From NCBI RefSeq assembly GCF_020423045.1, contig NZ_CP081943.1:124001-188000 (forward strand): 64,000 bases of DNA, given 5' to 3'. The notes beneath the pieces are model-generated. The model had not been told where the DNA came from, did not search any database, and was given only the letters and a program-made list of their open reading frames with translations. This DNA is from Pseudomonas sp. MM213. Its GTDB lineage: Bacteria; Pseudomonadota; Gammaproteobacteria; Pseudomonadales; Pseudomonadaceae. Position 1 is the first letter of the stretch; each line of letters starts with the position of its first letter. Positions 53,237 through 62,227 of this stretch are shown one piece after another. The translations under genes were made by a program, and so were the position numbers.

Positions 53237-53449
53237 ATGGCCAAGACCACCGAAAAGCCTGCCGTCGAACAGTCGGCGGCGGATCTGCTGCTGACTTTCC
53301 GTGACACGGTTTACACCTCGCGCACTCTGATCATCCCGGGCACGGGCCGCACGCTGGCGGTGGCCAAGGGTGTGGTCGCGGTGTCCGTGTCCGACGAACA
53401 GGCCGTGAGCTACCTCAAGGCCAACGAAGAATTCGCACTTCCGGAGTGA
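53237..53449 (+). CDS. small structural protein
   Basis: 70 residues. Beta-rich; DTVYTSRTLIIPGTGRTLAV; no family recognised. Between spike V and baseplate W; may be a baseplate or tail-tip accessory. Confidence 0.65.
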   Translation: MAKTTEKPAVEQSAADLLLTFRDTVYTSRTLIIPGTGRTLAVAKGVVAVSVSDEQAVSYLKANEEFALPE

Positions 53450-53454
53450 GTTAG

Positions 53455-53781
53455 ATGATCGGAATGGATCGCCACACCGGGCAACCCATTTCCGGCTTCG
53501 GGCACCTGAAGCAGTCCATGGGCGACGTGCTGGGCACGCGGCTCGGCAGTCGTCGGCACCGGCCGGAATACGGCAGCAAGCTCCATGAGTTTGTCGACTT
53601 GCCGGTTAACGCCGGCTGGAAAAGCTCGGTGCAGGCCGAGGCGGCCCGCGCCCTGGGCCGCTGGGAGCCGCGGCTGAAGCTGGAAAGCGTGCGGGTGGTG
53701 GCGGTGCTGGGCGGGAAAATCGATCTGCGCATTGCCGGCGAATACCTCGGCGACCGCTTTATGGTGGAGGTGAGTGTATGA
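53455..53781 (+). CDS. baseplate wedge W (gp25-like)
   Basis: 108 residues. HLKQSMGDVLGTRLGSRRHRPEYGS is the P2 gpW/T4 gp25 signature. Joins sheath to baseplate. Confidence 0.92.
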   Translation: MIGMDRHTGQPISGFGHLKQSMGDVLGTRLGSRRHRPEYGSKLHEFVDLPVNAGWKSSVQAEAARALGRWEPRLKLESVRVVAVLGGKIDLRIAGEYLGDRFMVEVSV

Positions 53782-54665
53782 GTGGCTTGGATCTGTCGGC
53801 GCTGCCGGCGCCGGAAGTGCTGGAACCCCTGGACTTCGAAGACACTTACGAGGAAGGGCTGGCGGTGTTTCGCGGTTCCATGGGTGAAAACTGGACCGCC
53901 ACACTGGAGAGCGACCCGGTCACCAAGGTGCTCGAGGTCGGGGCCTACATCAAGCTCGGCAACCGCGCCCGGGTGAACGACGCGGCCAAGGCGCTGCTGC
54001 TGGCGCACGCCATTGGCAGCGACTTGGACCAGATCGGCGCGAACTACAACCTGAAACGCCTGGTGATTCAGGCCGAGGATCGGCTGGCCGTGCCGCCGGT
54101 GCCGGAAATCAAGGAAAAGGACGATCCGTTTCGCGAGCGCATCCAGTTGGCCTTTGAGGGGCTGACCACCGCGGGGCCGCGTAACAGCTACATCTTTCAC
54201 GCGCGCAACGCCTCGGGTCTGGTTATGGACGCCACGGCGGAAAGCCCGGAGCCGTGCCACGTTACCGTAACGGTGCTGAGTTCGGAGGGCGAGGGGGTGG
54301 CCAGTCCCGAGTTGTTGGCGACTGTCGCCGCGGGGCTCAATGATGAAGACGTGCGCCCGCTCGGTGACCGTGTGACCGTACAGAGCGCGGAGATTATTCA
54401 CTACAGCATCGACGCCATCCTGCACATGAACAGCGCCGGGCCTGAGGTCGACGCCAGTCTGGCGGAAGCCACCAAGCGCTTGGCCGCCTGGATCAACCCG
54501 CGCAAGCGCTTGGGCGTGGAGGTGGCGCGTTCGGCGGTCGACGCTCAGGTTCACGTGGCCGGTGTTTCCCGGGTTGAGTTGATCGGATGGGTGGACCTGG
54601 CCCCGACCAAGGCTCAGGCGGCGTATTGCACCGGCTACACCGTGGTGCCGGCGGTGCCGGGATGA
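53778..54665 (+). CDS. baseplate wedge J
   Basis: 295 residues, ATGA overlap with W. DPVTKVLEVGAYIKLGNRARVNDAAK is diagnostic of gpJ/gp47. Full-length. Confidence 0.93.
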   Translation: MSGLDLSALPAPEVLEPLDFEDTYEEGLAVFRGSMGENWTATLESDPVTKVLEVGAYIKLGNRARVNDAAKALLLAHAIGSDLDQIGANYNLKRLVIQAEDRLAVPPVPEIKEKDDPFRERIQLAFEGLTTAGPRNSYIFHARNASGLVMDATAESPEPCHVTVTVLSSEGEGVASPELLATVAAGLNDEDVRPLGDRVTVQSAEIIHYSIDAILHMNSAGPEVDASLAEATKRLAAWINPRKRLGVEVARSAVDAQVHVAGVSRVELIGWVDLAPTKAQAAYCTGYTVVPAVPG

Positions 54666-55270
54666 AAAGCCTGCTGCCGAGCAATAGCACGCCCCTGGAG
54701 CGCGCCCTGGAGGCGGCTTTTTACGAGCGCACGATTATTCCGCTGCGCACCCTCTACAACCCGCAGACCTGTCCGGTGCATTTGCTGCCACATCTGGCGT
54801 GGGCGTGGTCGGTCGATCGCTGGGACTACCGATGGTCAGAGGCGGCCAAGCGCCGGGCCATTGCCGCGTCGTATTACATCCATGCGCATAAGGGCACGAT
54901 CGGCGCGTTGCGTCGTGTGGTCGAGCCCCTGGGCTACCTGATCGAAATCGTCGAGTGGTTCAACACGGTGCCTAAAGGTGTGCCGGGCACCTTTGCGCTC
55001 AAGGTCGGTGTGCTGGACACCGGAATCACCGAGGAAATGTATCAGGAGCTGGAACGCCTGATCGACGACGCCAAGCCCGTGACCCGGCATATGACGGGCC
55101 TGGCGATCAGCCTCGAAACCCAAGGCGATTTGAACATTGCCGTGGCCCTTTCCGAGGGCGACGAAATCGACGTTTACCCGCCGGTGATGCGTGACATCGA
55201 GGTCACAGGCCGCTTTGCCGTGGTCGGCCGCGAACACTCCATAGACACCCTGGACGTTTATTATGATTGA
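54662..55270 (+). CDS. tail protein I
   Basis: 202 residues from ATG 54662. NPQTCPVHLLPHLAWAWSVDRWD and ASYYIHAHKGTIGALRRVVE are typical of P2 gpI. Connects baseplate to fibre. Confidence 0.93.
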   Translation: MKSLLPSNSTPLERALEAAFYERTIIPLRTLYNPQTCPVHLLPHLAWAWSVDRWDYRWSEAAKRRAIAASYYIHAHKGTIGALRRVVEPLGYLIEIVEWFNTVPKGVPGTFALKVGVLDTGITEEMYQELERLIDDAKPVTRHMTGLAISLETQGDLNIAVALSEGDEIDVYPPVMRDIEVTGRFAVVGREHSIDTLDVYYD

Positions 55271-57065
55271 TGCGAATTCGCAGTTTTTTGCGATCCTCAC
55301 GAACGTGGGGATGGCCAAGCAGGCGAACGCCGATGCACTCGGCATTCCCTGGAAGATCACCGACATGGGCGTGGGAGATGCCAACGGCACCGACCCGATT
55401 CCCAATGCCGCACAGACCACGCTGATCCATGAATGGCGCCGCCGGCCGCTGAATCAGCTCAAGATCGATCCGAACAACCCGGCAGTGATTATCGCCGAGC
55501 AAATCATTCCGGCCGATGAAGGCGGCAAGTGGATTCGCGAGATAGGCCTGTACGACGCGGACGGCGATCTGGTGGCGGTGGCCAACTGCGCGCCGAGCTT
55601 CAAGCCGGTCCTGTCGCAAGGTTCGGGGCGCACGCAAATCGTGCGCATGAACTTCATCGTCACCAGTGCCGGCAACATCACGCTGAAGATCGATCCGGCG
55701 ATTGTGCTGGCCTCGCGGGCCTACGTGGATGCGGCGATTCTGGAGGTGCTGCCGAAGAACAAGACGCCCGGCGAGTGGACGCGGGTCAAGACCAACAATC
55801 TCGGCATCGTGGTGTCAGGCGACAACCCGGACACGTTGGCCGGAATGGGCATCAAGGACACCTACACCAAACCGCAAGTCGAGGCGATGATTGCCCAGGC
55901 CTCGGCGTTGCCGGTGGGGACCGTGGTGGCTTTTCCCAAGGCGACCGTGCCGCCGGGTTTCCTTGAGCTTGATGGCAGCGTGCAGAGCATCGCGACGTAC
56001 CCGGATCTGTTTGCTTATCTTGGTACCGCGTTCAATACAGGCGGGGAGGGAGCTGGCAATTTCCGTCTGCCTGAGTCACGCGGCGAGTTCCTGCGCGGCT
56101 GGGATCATGGCCGCGGGGTGGATATAGGGCGTGTGGTAGGCAGTACCCAAAAAGGTAGCCTTGTCGCTTTGGACACTGGGACCACAGGTCTCCAAGTGAT
56201 GCACTTTACTGGATCACCATCAGTTGCGGGTGGGCAGCAAGCTGTGGGCCTAGATGCTTATGCAAATGCTGACTATCAAAATTTAGATATCGCAGGAACA
56301 ACCGCACAGGGGACATCTGCCCTACCTGGCCTTGCTTCAGAAGTGTCTAGCGGTGTTGTGCGCCCGCGTAACTTGGCGGTGATGTGGTGCATCAAGGCCT
56401 GGAACGCTCCGGTTAATCAGGGCGTGATTGATGTTGCAGCGTTGGTCGTAGAAATGCAGAACCAGAAGCCGATGGTTCCAGGCATGCAAATTTTTTCAGC
56501 CCCGGGCATCTCAAACTTCATTGTTCCTCAAGGCACTAAGGCCGATTCGATTTTTGAGGTCGAAGTGTGGGGCGGTGGCGGCGGCGGTGCTGGTGGATCT
56601 GGCGGCGCTAACGGCGGCGGTGGCGGTGGTGGCGGTGGGTACTCTTTCAAGCGGCTCACCGGCTTGGTTGCGGGCTCAACCATCAAAGTGACCGTAGGGG
56701 CTGGCGGCACTGCCGGAGCTTGGGGCGCTGGCGGCGGGGCTGGCGGGGCAAGTTCATGTGACGCTTATTGCAGCGCGACAGGTGGCGGCCTTGGTCAGCT
56801 GGCAAGTGGTTCGTCGCCAGGGGTTAGTGGCGGCGTGGGTGTCGGTGGGGAACTGAACCTAGGCGGTGATCCAGGCAAGCCGTGCGAGGCCGTCGTCGGG
56901 GGGTGTGGCGGTATGGCTCCGCGTGGCGGTGGCGGTGGGCTTGGTGGCTATTCTGCGGCGGGCGGTGCGGGACTCGCCCCGGGTGGTGGCGGTGGTGGTG
57001 GTGATGGCCCGAGTTTTGTTGGTGGTCCCGGTGCCCCTGGTATGGTGGTGATCAAATGGAGATGA
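55263..57065 (+). CDS. tail fibre with collar domain and polyglycine tip
   Basis: 600 residues. N-terminal DUF3751-type attachment region (YFAILTN-like SQFFAILTNVGMAKQANADA), collar domain (PVGTVVAFPKATVPPGFLEL...FRLPESRGEFLRGWDHG), then from residue 440 an extremely Gly-rich domain (GGGG runs, up to 10 Gly). Middle bases 56150-56330 are AT-richer. Likely receptor-binding. Confidence 0.88.
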   Translation: MIDANSQFFAILTNVGMAKQANADALGIPWKITDMGVGDANGTDPIPNAAQTTLIHEWRRRPLNQLKIDPNNPAVIIAEQIIPADEGGKWIREIGLYDADGDLVAVANCAPSFKPVLSQGSGRTQIVRMNFIVTSAGNITLKIDPAIVLASRAYVDAAILEVLPKNKTPGEWTRVKTNNLGIVVSGDNPDTLAGMGIKDTYTKPQVEAMIAQASALPVGTVVAFPKATVPPGFLELDGSVQSIATYPDLFAYLGTAFNTGGEGAGNFRLPESRGEFLRGWDHGRGVDIGRVVGSTQKGSLVALDTGTTGLQVMHFTGSPSVAGGQQAVGLDAYANADYQNLDIAGTTAQGTSALPGLASEVSSGVVRPRNLAVMWCIKAWNAPVNQGVIDVAALVVEMQNQKPMVPGMQIFSAPGISNFIVPQGTKADSIFEVEVWGGGGGGAGGSGGANGGGGGGGGGYSFKRLTGLVAGSTIKVTVGAGGTAGAWGAGGGAGGASSCDAYCSATGGGLGQLASGSSPGVSGGVGVGGELNLGGDPGKPCEAVVGGCGGMAPRGGGGGLGGYSAAGGAGLAPGGGGGGGDGPSFVGGPGAPGMVVIKWR

Positions 57066-57481
57066 GTGTGAGGAGTTTCGCGCGTATTGAGGGTGGCCGG
57101 GTGGCTGAGCGTTTCGACGCAGAGGAGCTGCCGCCGTTTCATCCATCCCTGATCTGGATCGAGTGCGCTCCGGGCGTCTGTGTCGGTTGGCTGGAGGTCG
57201 ATGGTGCCTTGGTTCCGCTGCCCGCCCCAGTAGCCAGCCCGGAAGAACTGGCGGCGTCCAGTCGCACATGGCGCGACGGCGTAATTGAAGACACTAAATG
57301 GTTGCGTGAGCGTCATCGCGACGAAATCGATTTGGAGGTTGGCACTACGTTAACCGCCGATCAATTCCGCGAACTGCTGGTGTACCTGCAGACGCTGCGG
57401 GATTGGCCGCAGTCGCCAGACTTTCCCGACATCCTGCACCGGCCAGTTGCGCCGGACTGGATCGCCGAGCAAGCCCCATAA
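57062..57481 (+). CDS. tail fibre assembly chaperone
   Basis: 139 residues. Follows the fibre with a 4-base overlap; ends with TADQFRELLVYLQTLRDWPQ as in phage fibre-assembly proteins. Start uncertain: ATG 57056, 57062 or GTG 57068 (best spacing). Confidence 0.8.
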   Translation: MSVRSFARIEGGRVAERFDAEELPPFHPSLIWIECAPGVCVGWLEVDGALVPLPAPVASPEELAASSRTWRDGVIEDTKWLRERHRDEIDLEVGTTLTADQFRELLVYLQTLRDWPQSPDFPDILHRPVAPDWIAEQAP

Positions 57482-57482
57482 A

Positions 57483-57510
57483 CGCCCCGCACTGACGGGG
57501 CGTTTTCTTT
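57483..57510 (+). terminator. terminator-like hairpin
   Basis: CGCCCCG/CGGGGCG stem then TTTTCTTTT, after the chaperone gene. Confidence 0.8.
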
Positions 57511-57513
57511 TCC

Positions 57514-57525
57514 GTTACGCGTAAC
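57514..57525. repeat. palindrome GTTACGCGTAAC, copy 1
   Basis: Perfect 12-bp palindrome; second copy at 63288-63299. Both lie in short gaps beside terminator-like hairpins. Confidence 0.7.
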
Positions 57526-57540
57526 ACGAACATCCCTGAC

Positions 57541-57567
57541 AGCCTCGCTCACGCGGGGCTTTTTTGT
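57541..57567 (+). terminator. terminator-like hairpin before sheath gene
   Basis: AGCCTCGC/GCGGGGCT stem, TTTTTTG, 19 bp before the sheath ATG. Confidence 0.65.
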
Positions 57568-57585
57568 TTCTGGAGATTGAGCCCT

Positions 57586-58752
57586 ATGAGTTTCTATCAC
57601 GGCGTCACCACCTCGCTGATCGACACCGGCGCGCGGACCATTTCGCTGCCGTCGTCGTCGATCATCGGTCTGTGCGACACCTTTACCCCGGGCGTGCTCG
57701 GCGGCGGCACGGCGTTGGCCGGCGAGCTGAAGTTGATCACCACCGAGCGCGAGGCCATTGCCGCGTTCGGCCCGGATTCGGCGATCACCAAAGCCGCTCA
57801 GGCCATCTATGTGCGGGCCAAGGCGGTGATCGTGGCGATCGGCGTGCCCAAGCTGGAGGACGCCGCGCTGCAAACGTCCGCCATCATCGGCGGGGTGCTG
57901 GCCTCGGGGCAGCGTACCGGCCTGCAAGCGCTGCTGGATGGCAAGAGCAAGCACAACGCCCAGCCCAAGCTGCTGATCGCGCCGAAGCATTCCGCCACGC
58001 AATCGGTAGCCACCGCCATGGATGCGCTGGCCGGCAAGTTGCGCGCGATCGCCATCCTCGACGGCCCGAACACCACCGATGAGGCGGCCATGGCCTACGC
58101 CCTGGAGTTCGGCAGCAAGCGCCTGTACATGGTCGATCCCGGCGTGCAGTACTGGGACACGATCGCCAGTGCGACGATCGACGCGCCGGGCTCGGCCTGG
58201 ACCGCGGGGCTGTTTGCCTGGACCGATGCCAACTACGGCTATTGGGCGTCGCCGTCGAACAAGGAGTTTGTCGGCATCACCGGCACCACCCGGCCGATCG
58301 AGTACCTGGACGGCGACGAAACCTGTCGGGCCAACCTGCTGAACAACGCCAACATCGCCACGATCATTCGTGACGGCGGCTATCGCCTGTGGGGCAACCG
58401 CACGCTGTCCAGCGATCCGAAGTGGGCATTCGTCACCCGCGTGCGCACCTGCGACATCCTCATGGACGCCATTCAGGCGGGGCACAAGTGGGCGGTGGAT
58501 CGCTCGATCACCAAGACCTACGTGCAGGACGTGACCGAAGGTCTTCAGGCGTTCATGCGCGATCAGAAGAACGCCGGCGCGATCATCAACTTTGAAGTCT
58601 ACGCGGACAAGGAACGGAACACGGCCAGCCAGATCGAGCAGGGCAAGATTTTCTGGCGCATCCGTTTCACCGATGTGCCGCCGGCTGAAAACCCGAATTT
58701 CCTCATTGAAGTCACCAACGAATGGCTGACCGAAGTTCTTGAAACCGCCTAA
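57586..58752 (+). CDS. tail sheath protein FI
   Basis: 388 residues from ATG 57586. Sheath family: SIIGLCDTFTPGV, YWASPSNKEFVGITGTTRP. Contracts during infection. TTTCTGGAGA ribosome site. Confidence 0.95.
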   Translation: MSFYHGVTTSLIDTGARTISLPSSSIIGLCDTFTPGVLGGGTALAGELKLITTEREAIAAFGPDSAITKAAQAIYVRAKAVIVAIGVPKLEDAALQTSAIIGGVLASGQRTGLQALLDGKSKHNAQPKLLIAPKHSATQSVATAMDALAGKLRAIAILDGPNTTDEAAMAYALEFGSKRLYMVDPGVQYWDTIASATIDAPGSAWTAGLFAWTDANYGYWASPSNKEFVGITGTTRPIEYLDGDETCRANLLNNANIATIIRDGGYRLWGNRTLSSDPKWAFVTRVRTCDILMDAIQAGHKWAVDRSITKTYVQDVTEGLQAFMRDQKNAGAIINFEVYADKERNTASQIEQGKIFWRIRFTDVPPAENPNFLIEVTNEWLTEVLETA

Positions 58753-58764
58753 GGGGGCCGCTCA

Positions 58765-59268
58765 ATGATTCCTCAAGTTCTCACCAATTGCGCCGCGTTT
58801 GTCGACGGCGTGAGTTTCGCCGGCGATGTGCCGAGCCTGACCTTGCCGAAGCTGACGCAAAAGGTCACCGACTACCAAGGCGGCGGCATGTCCGCGCCGA
58901 TCGAGCTGGCCACCGGCATGGACAAGCTCGAGGCGGCGTTTACCACCAACGGCATTCGCCGCGAGTCGCTGAAGTACTTCGGGTTGTCTGATCAGACCGC
59001 CTGCAACGTGGTGTTCCGGGCAGCCTACAAGGGGCTTAAAGGTGCCGTCACGCCGGTGGTGGTGACCATGCGCGGCGGGATCAAAGAGGTCGACATGGGC
59101 GACTGGAAACCGTCCGACCCGGCCGAGATCAAGCACGCGCTGAAGCTCGTGTACTACAAGCTCGAAATTGACGGTCGCGTCATGTACGAGATCGACCCCA
59201 TCAACATGATTCAGGTGGTCGACGGTGTCGATCAACTGGCCGCTGAACGCTCGGCCCTGGGCCTCTAA
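58765..59268 (+). CDS. tail tube protein FII
   Basis: 167 residues. GMDKLEAAFTTNGIRRESLKYFG and HALKLVYYKLEIDG match P2 FII. 12 bp after sheath. Confidence 0.94.
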   Translation: MIPQVLTNCAAFVDGVSFAGDVPSLTLPKLTQKVTDYQGGGMSAPIELATGMDKLEAAFTTNGIRRESLKYFGLSDQTACNVVFRAAYKGLKGAVTPVVVTMRGGIKEVDMGDWKPSDPAEIKHALKLVYYKLEIDGRVMYEIDPINMIQVVDGVDQLAAERSALGL

Positions 59269-59280
59269 GGAAGTATGCGC

Positions 59281-59592
59281 ATGACTCAAATCAGTCTGAA
59301 CAAGCCATTGCCGAAATGGCTGGAACTCACCGACGAAGGCGTGACCGTAACGCTGGCCTACAAGGCCAACATCAGCGGCGTGCTCGTTGACAAGGTGACG
59401 ATGCGCGCGCCCAGCGTGCGGGACATGGAGGCCGCCAAGGCGGCCGGTGGCGGCGAAATGGACAAGATGGAAAAGAACCTGTTTTGCAGCTTGCTCATGG
59501 CCACCGAAACGGATCTGGCGGGCCTGAAAATCAAAGACTACAACCGTTTGCAGGCTGGCTATTTTCGTCTGGTTGAAGAAGACGACGTGTAA
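59281..59592 (+). CDS. tail assembly protein E (frame 0)
   Basis: 103 residues from ATG 59281 (AAGGAAG seven bases upstream; ATG 59275 is too close). PSVRDMEAAKAAGGGEMDK is the E/gp41 pattern. First half of a frameshift pair with 59528-59704. Confidence 0.85.
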   Translation: MTQISLNKPLPKWLELTDEGVTVTLAYKANISGVLVDKVTMRAPSVRDMEAAKAAGGGEMDKMEKNLFCSLLMATETDLAGLKIKDYNRLQAGYFRLVEEDDV

Positions 59593-59704
59593 CGCCATCA
59601 CGCTCAAGGCGCTGGCCCGACGCTTGGCCAAAGAGACCAGTTTCTCGGCGGCCGAGATCAAGGCCATGCCGTTTTCTGAGATGGTGTGGTGGCTCACGGA
59701 TTGA
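59528..59704 (+). CDS. tail assembly E' extension (+1/-2 frame)
   Basis: 58 codons open after a TGA at 59525, overlapping E by 65 bp, ending ITLKALARRLAKETSFSAAE...MVWWLTD at 59704. It has no ribosome site or start, so it is likely reached by a programmed frameshift in 59528-59589. Function as chaperone for the tape measure. Confidence 0.7.
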   Translation, partial: KSKTTTVCRLAIFVWLKKTTCNAITLKALARRLAKETSFSAAEIKAMPFSEMVWWLTD

Positions 59705-59740
59705 GCCGCCTTTGATTGACCCGACGTATAGGGCACGCAC

Positions 59741-62215
59741 ATGGCGAACAAACTCGCGCTCGGCCTGGTCATTGGCGGGGCCGTCAGCTCCACGGTGGGC
59801 TCCGCGTTCAAGGACGTCACCAGTCGCATCAAACGCCTGGAGGCCGAGGGCAAAAAAGCCCGGGTACTGGAAAAGACCATCGGCGACACCATGCGGTTGC
59901 GCGATGAGTGGCGCAAGGCGCACATGGCCGGTGACAAAGGCGCCTCGGCGTTGCAACGGCAGCTTGAAAACAATCTGAACAGCCTGAAGAAAGAAGGCGT
60001 GGAAGTCCGCAATCTGACCAAGGCCTATGGCGCCATGGGGCGGGTGGCGGCTGCGGCCGAATTCAAGGCCAAGGGTCACCAGCAACTCGACGAGGGCAAG
60101 CAAAAGCTCAAAAGCAGTATCGGGCAGGCCGTGGCCGCCACGGCGGCGATGGCTGTCCCGACCAAGGTCAGCGCGGACTATGGCGCGATCATTCGTGACA
60201 TTGCGATCAAGTCGAACATTGCCAATAAGCCCGAAGAGGCCGACATGTCGAGGAAGATCATCGACACGTCACGCGACACCGGCATGGCGCGCAATCAGGT
60301 GGCCGAGGTGGTCAACGCCCTGGTGGGCGCCGGCATGGAGCTGGACAAGGCGCTGCAATACGCCCCGACCGCGGCCAAATTTGCCGTGGGCCAAGGGGCG
60401 GACGGTGGCGAAACGGCACGCATGATCAACGCCCTGGGGCAGAACGCCAAGATTTCCGACCCGGCGGTGATGCAAAAGGCGCTGGAGGCGATCGCTTACC
60501 AAGGGCAGGCGGGCAGTTTCGAGGCGGCCGACATGGCGCGCTGGTTTCCCGAGCTGCTGGCCGGCATGGGCAAGCTGGGCATTACCGGCATGGACTCGGT
60601 GACCCAGCTGGGCGCCATGCTACAGGTGCAGATGAAGACCGCAGGCGGCGCCGATGAGGCGGCCAACAACCTCAAGAACTGGATGGAAAAGATCGGTTCG
60701 GGGGATACGGTCGAGGCCTACAAAAAGGCCGGGATCGACTATCAGGGCTCGATGAACACCGGCCTGCAGAATGGCAAGTCCACGCTGGAATCCAGCTTTG
60801 AACTGGCCCAGAAATACATTGCGGCCACCGATCCGAAGAAGGCCGCGGCGATGGCCGAGGCCACGGCGAAGATCAGCAAGGAAGCGGACCCGGTAAAAGC
60901 CCAGGCCATGCTCGCGTCCCTGGAGCAAGCCTTGCGCACCGGTGATCTGTTCGCCGACATGCAGGTCAAGGGCGCGTTGACCGCGTTCATGCAAAACAAG
61001 GACATGTACGCCAAGTTAAAAGCGGATTCGGCCAGTGCCACCGGGATCTTGGACAAGAACCTGGAAGAGCGCCGGCAGTCGTCGGCGCAGAAGTGGTCGG
61101 AAATGGCCCAGACCATGGACGACGCCATGCGCGCGATCGGTGATGCGTTCCGGCCCGTCACCGACAGGGTGGCGGACGGCGTGCGCAATGTCGCCCAGGG
61201 GCTGGCCAAGCTCTCCGACGAATCGCCGCGACTGGTGACGGGGATTGGCGCGGCCGTGGCGGCGGTGATTGGCTTCGGTGCGGTGATGGCCAAAGTCAAG
61301 ATGGCCAAGGGTCTGTTGAACATTGGTCGCGGTTCGCTGATGGGCAATCCGAACATCCCGCAAAAGGTGATCGTGACCAACATGGGCGGTCTGGGTGGCG
61401 GTGGTGGCGGGCTGGATGTCGACGACCTCGATGGCAATGGCAATGGCAATGGCAATGGCAATGGCAAGGACAAGGGTGGCAAGGGCGGGCGGGGCGGTGG
61501 TCGCGGTGGCAGTGTTGGTGCGGGAGTGAAGGGGCCGGCCTTGCTCGCGGTGGCCGATGCCGGCTTCAAGGCGTGGGACACCTACCAAAACGCCGAGACC
61601 CAGGACGAAAAAGCCGAAGGCTATGGTGAGGCGGCCGGTGGGTTGGCGGGCACGCTGGCCGGGGCGGCGGCGGGTGCAGTGATCGGCACGGCAGTGCCGG
61701 TGATCGGCAACATCGTCGGCGGCATCATCGGTGCTTATCTTGGCTACATGGGTGGCGATGCCTTGGGTGGTGTTGTCGGTAAGTCGATGTTTGGGACCGA
61801 CGAATCGCTGAAGAGCGTGCCGGCCGCCGGGCCGTTGATGATGGCCAATGCCGGCAAGGACATCCCGCCGGTGATGGCCAACATTGGCCAGTCGTTTGCC
61901 AAGCCTTCGGGGCAAGGCACCGGCGCGCTGTTGATGGCGCCGCAGCCCGGGGACGCCGCGCGGGCCATGATGATGCCGAGCGCCAGTGATGACGCCGCCG
62001 CGGCGAAACTCACGCCACCGGCACCGGCCAAAAGCGAAGGGGTCAAGGTCGACACCAAGGTGGACATCCAGGCGCCGTTTACGCTGACGGTCCAGGGCGA
62101 TGTGAAGGACGCCGCGACGCTCTATAGCCAGCTCAAGCCGTTGCTCGATCAGCACTATCGCGAGATGGCCAAGCAGGTCGACAGCAGCAAGCTGTACGAC
62201 GCGCCACACGTTTAA
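59741..62215 (+). CDS. tape measure protein
   Basis: 824 residues. Helical with a coiled N-terminus, a central glycine-rich region containing five GGCAAT codons pairs (61433-61462, GN repeats) and membrane-like Gly/Ala segment (about 630-675) typical of tape measures. Sets tail length. Weak ribosome site. Confidence 0.92.
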   Translation: MANKLALGLVIGGAVSSTVGSAFKDVTSRIKRLEAEGKKARVLEKTIGDTMRLRDEWRKAHMAGDKGASALQRQLENNLNSLKKEGVEVRNLTKAYGAMGRVAAAAEFKAKGHQQLDEGKQKLKSSIGQAVAATAAMAVPTKVSADYGAIIRDIAIKSNIANKPEEADMSRKIIDTSRDTGMARNQVAEVVNALVGAGMELDKALQYAPTAAKFAVGQGADGGETARMINALGQNAKISDPAVMQKALEAIAYQGQAGSFEAADMARWFPELLAGMGKLGITGMDSVTQLGAMLQVQMKTAGGADEAANNLKNWMEKIGSGDTVEAYKKAGIDYQGSMNTGLQNGKSTLESSFELAQKYIAATDPKKAAAMAEATAKISKEADPVKAQAMLASLEQALRTGDLFADMQVKGALTAFMQNKDMYAKLKADSASATGILDKNLEERRQSSAQKWSEMAQTMDDAMRAIGDAFRPVTDRVADGVRNVAQGLAKLSDESPRLVTGIGAAVAAVIGFGAVMAKVKMAKGLLNIGRGSLMGNPNIPQKVIVTNMGGLGGGGGGLDVDDLDGNGNGNGNGNGKDKGGKGGRGGGRGGSVGAGVKGPALLAVADAGFKAWDTYQNAETQDEKAEGYGEAAGGLAGTLAGAAAGAVIGTAVPVIGNIVGGIIGAYLGYMGGDALGGVVGKSMFGTDESLKSVPAAGPLMMANAGKDIPPVMANIGQSFAKPSGQGTGALLMAPQPGDAARAMMMPSASDDAAAAKLTPPAPAKSEGVKVDTKVDIQAPFTLTVQGDVKDAATLYSQLKPLLDQHYREMAKQVDSSKLYDAPHV

Positions 62216-62227
62216 ACAGGAGGGCAT

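Noticed and set aside
56560..57051. antisense frames opposite the glycine-rich fibre end
   Set aside because: Low-complexity Gly codons give long Pro-rich antisense frames without starts.
61433..61468. GGCAAT hexamer run as a regulatory repeat
   Set aside because: It is in frame in the tape measure gene and encodes a Gly-Asn linker.
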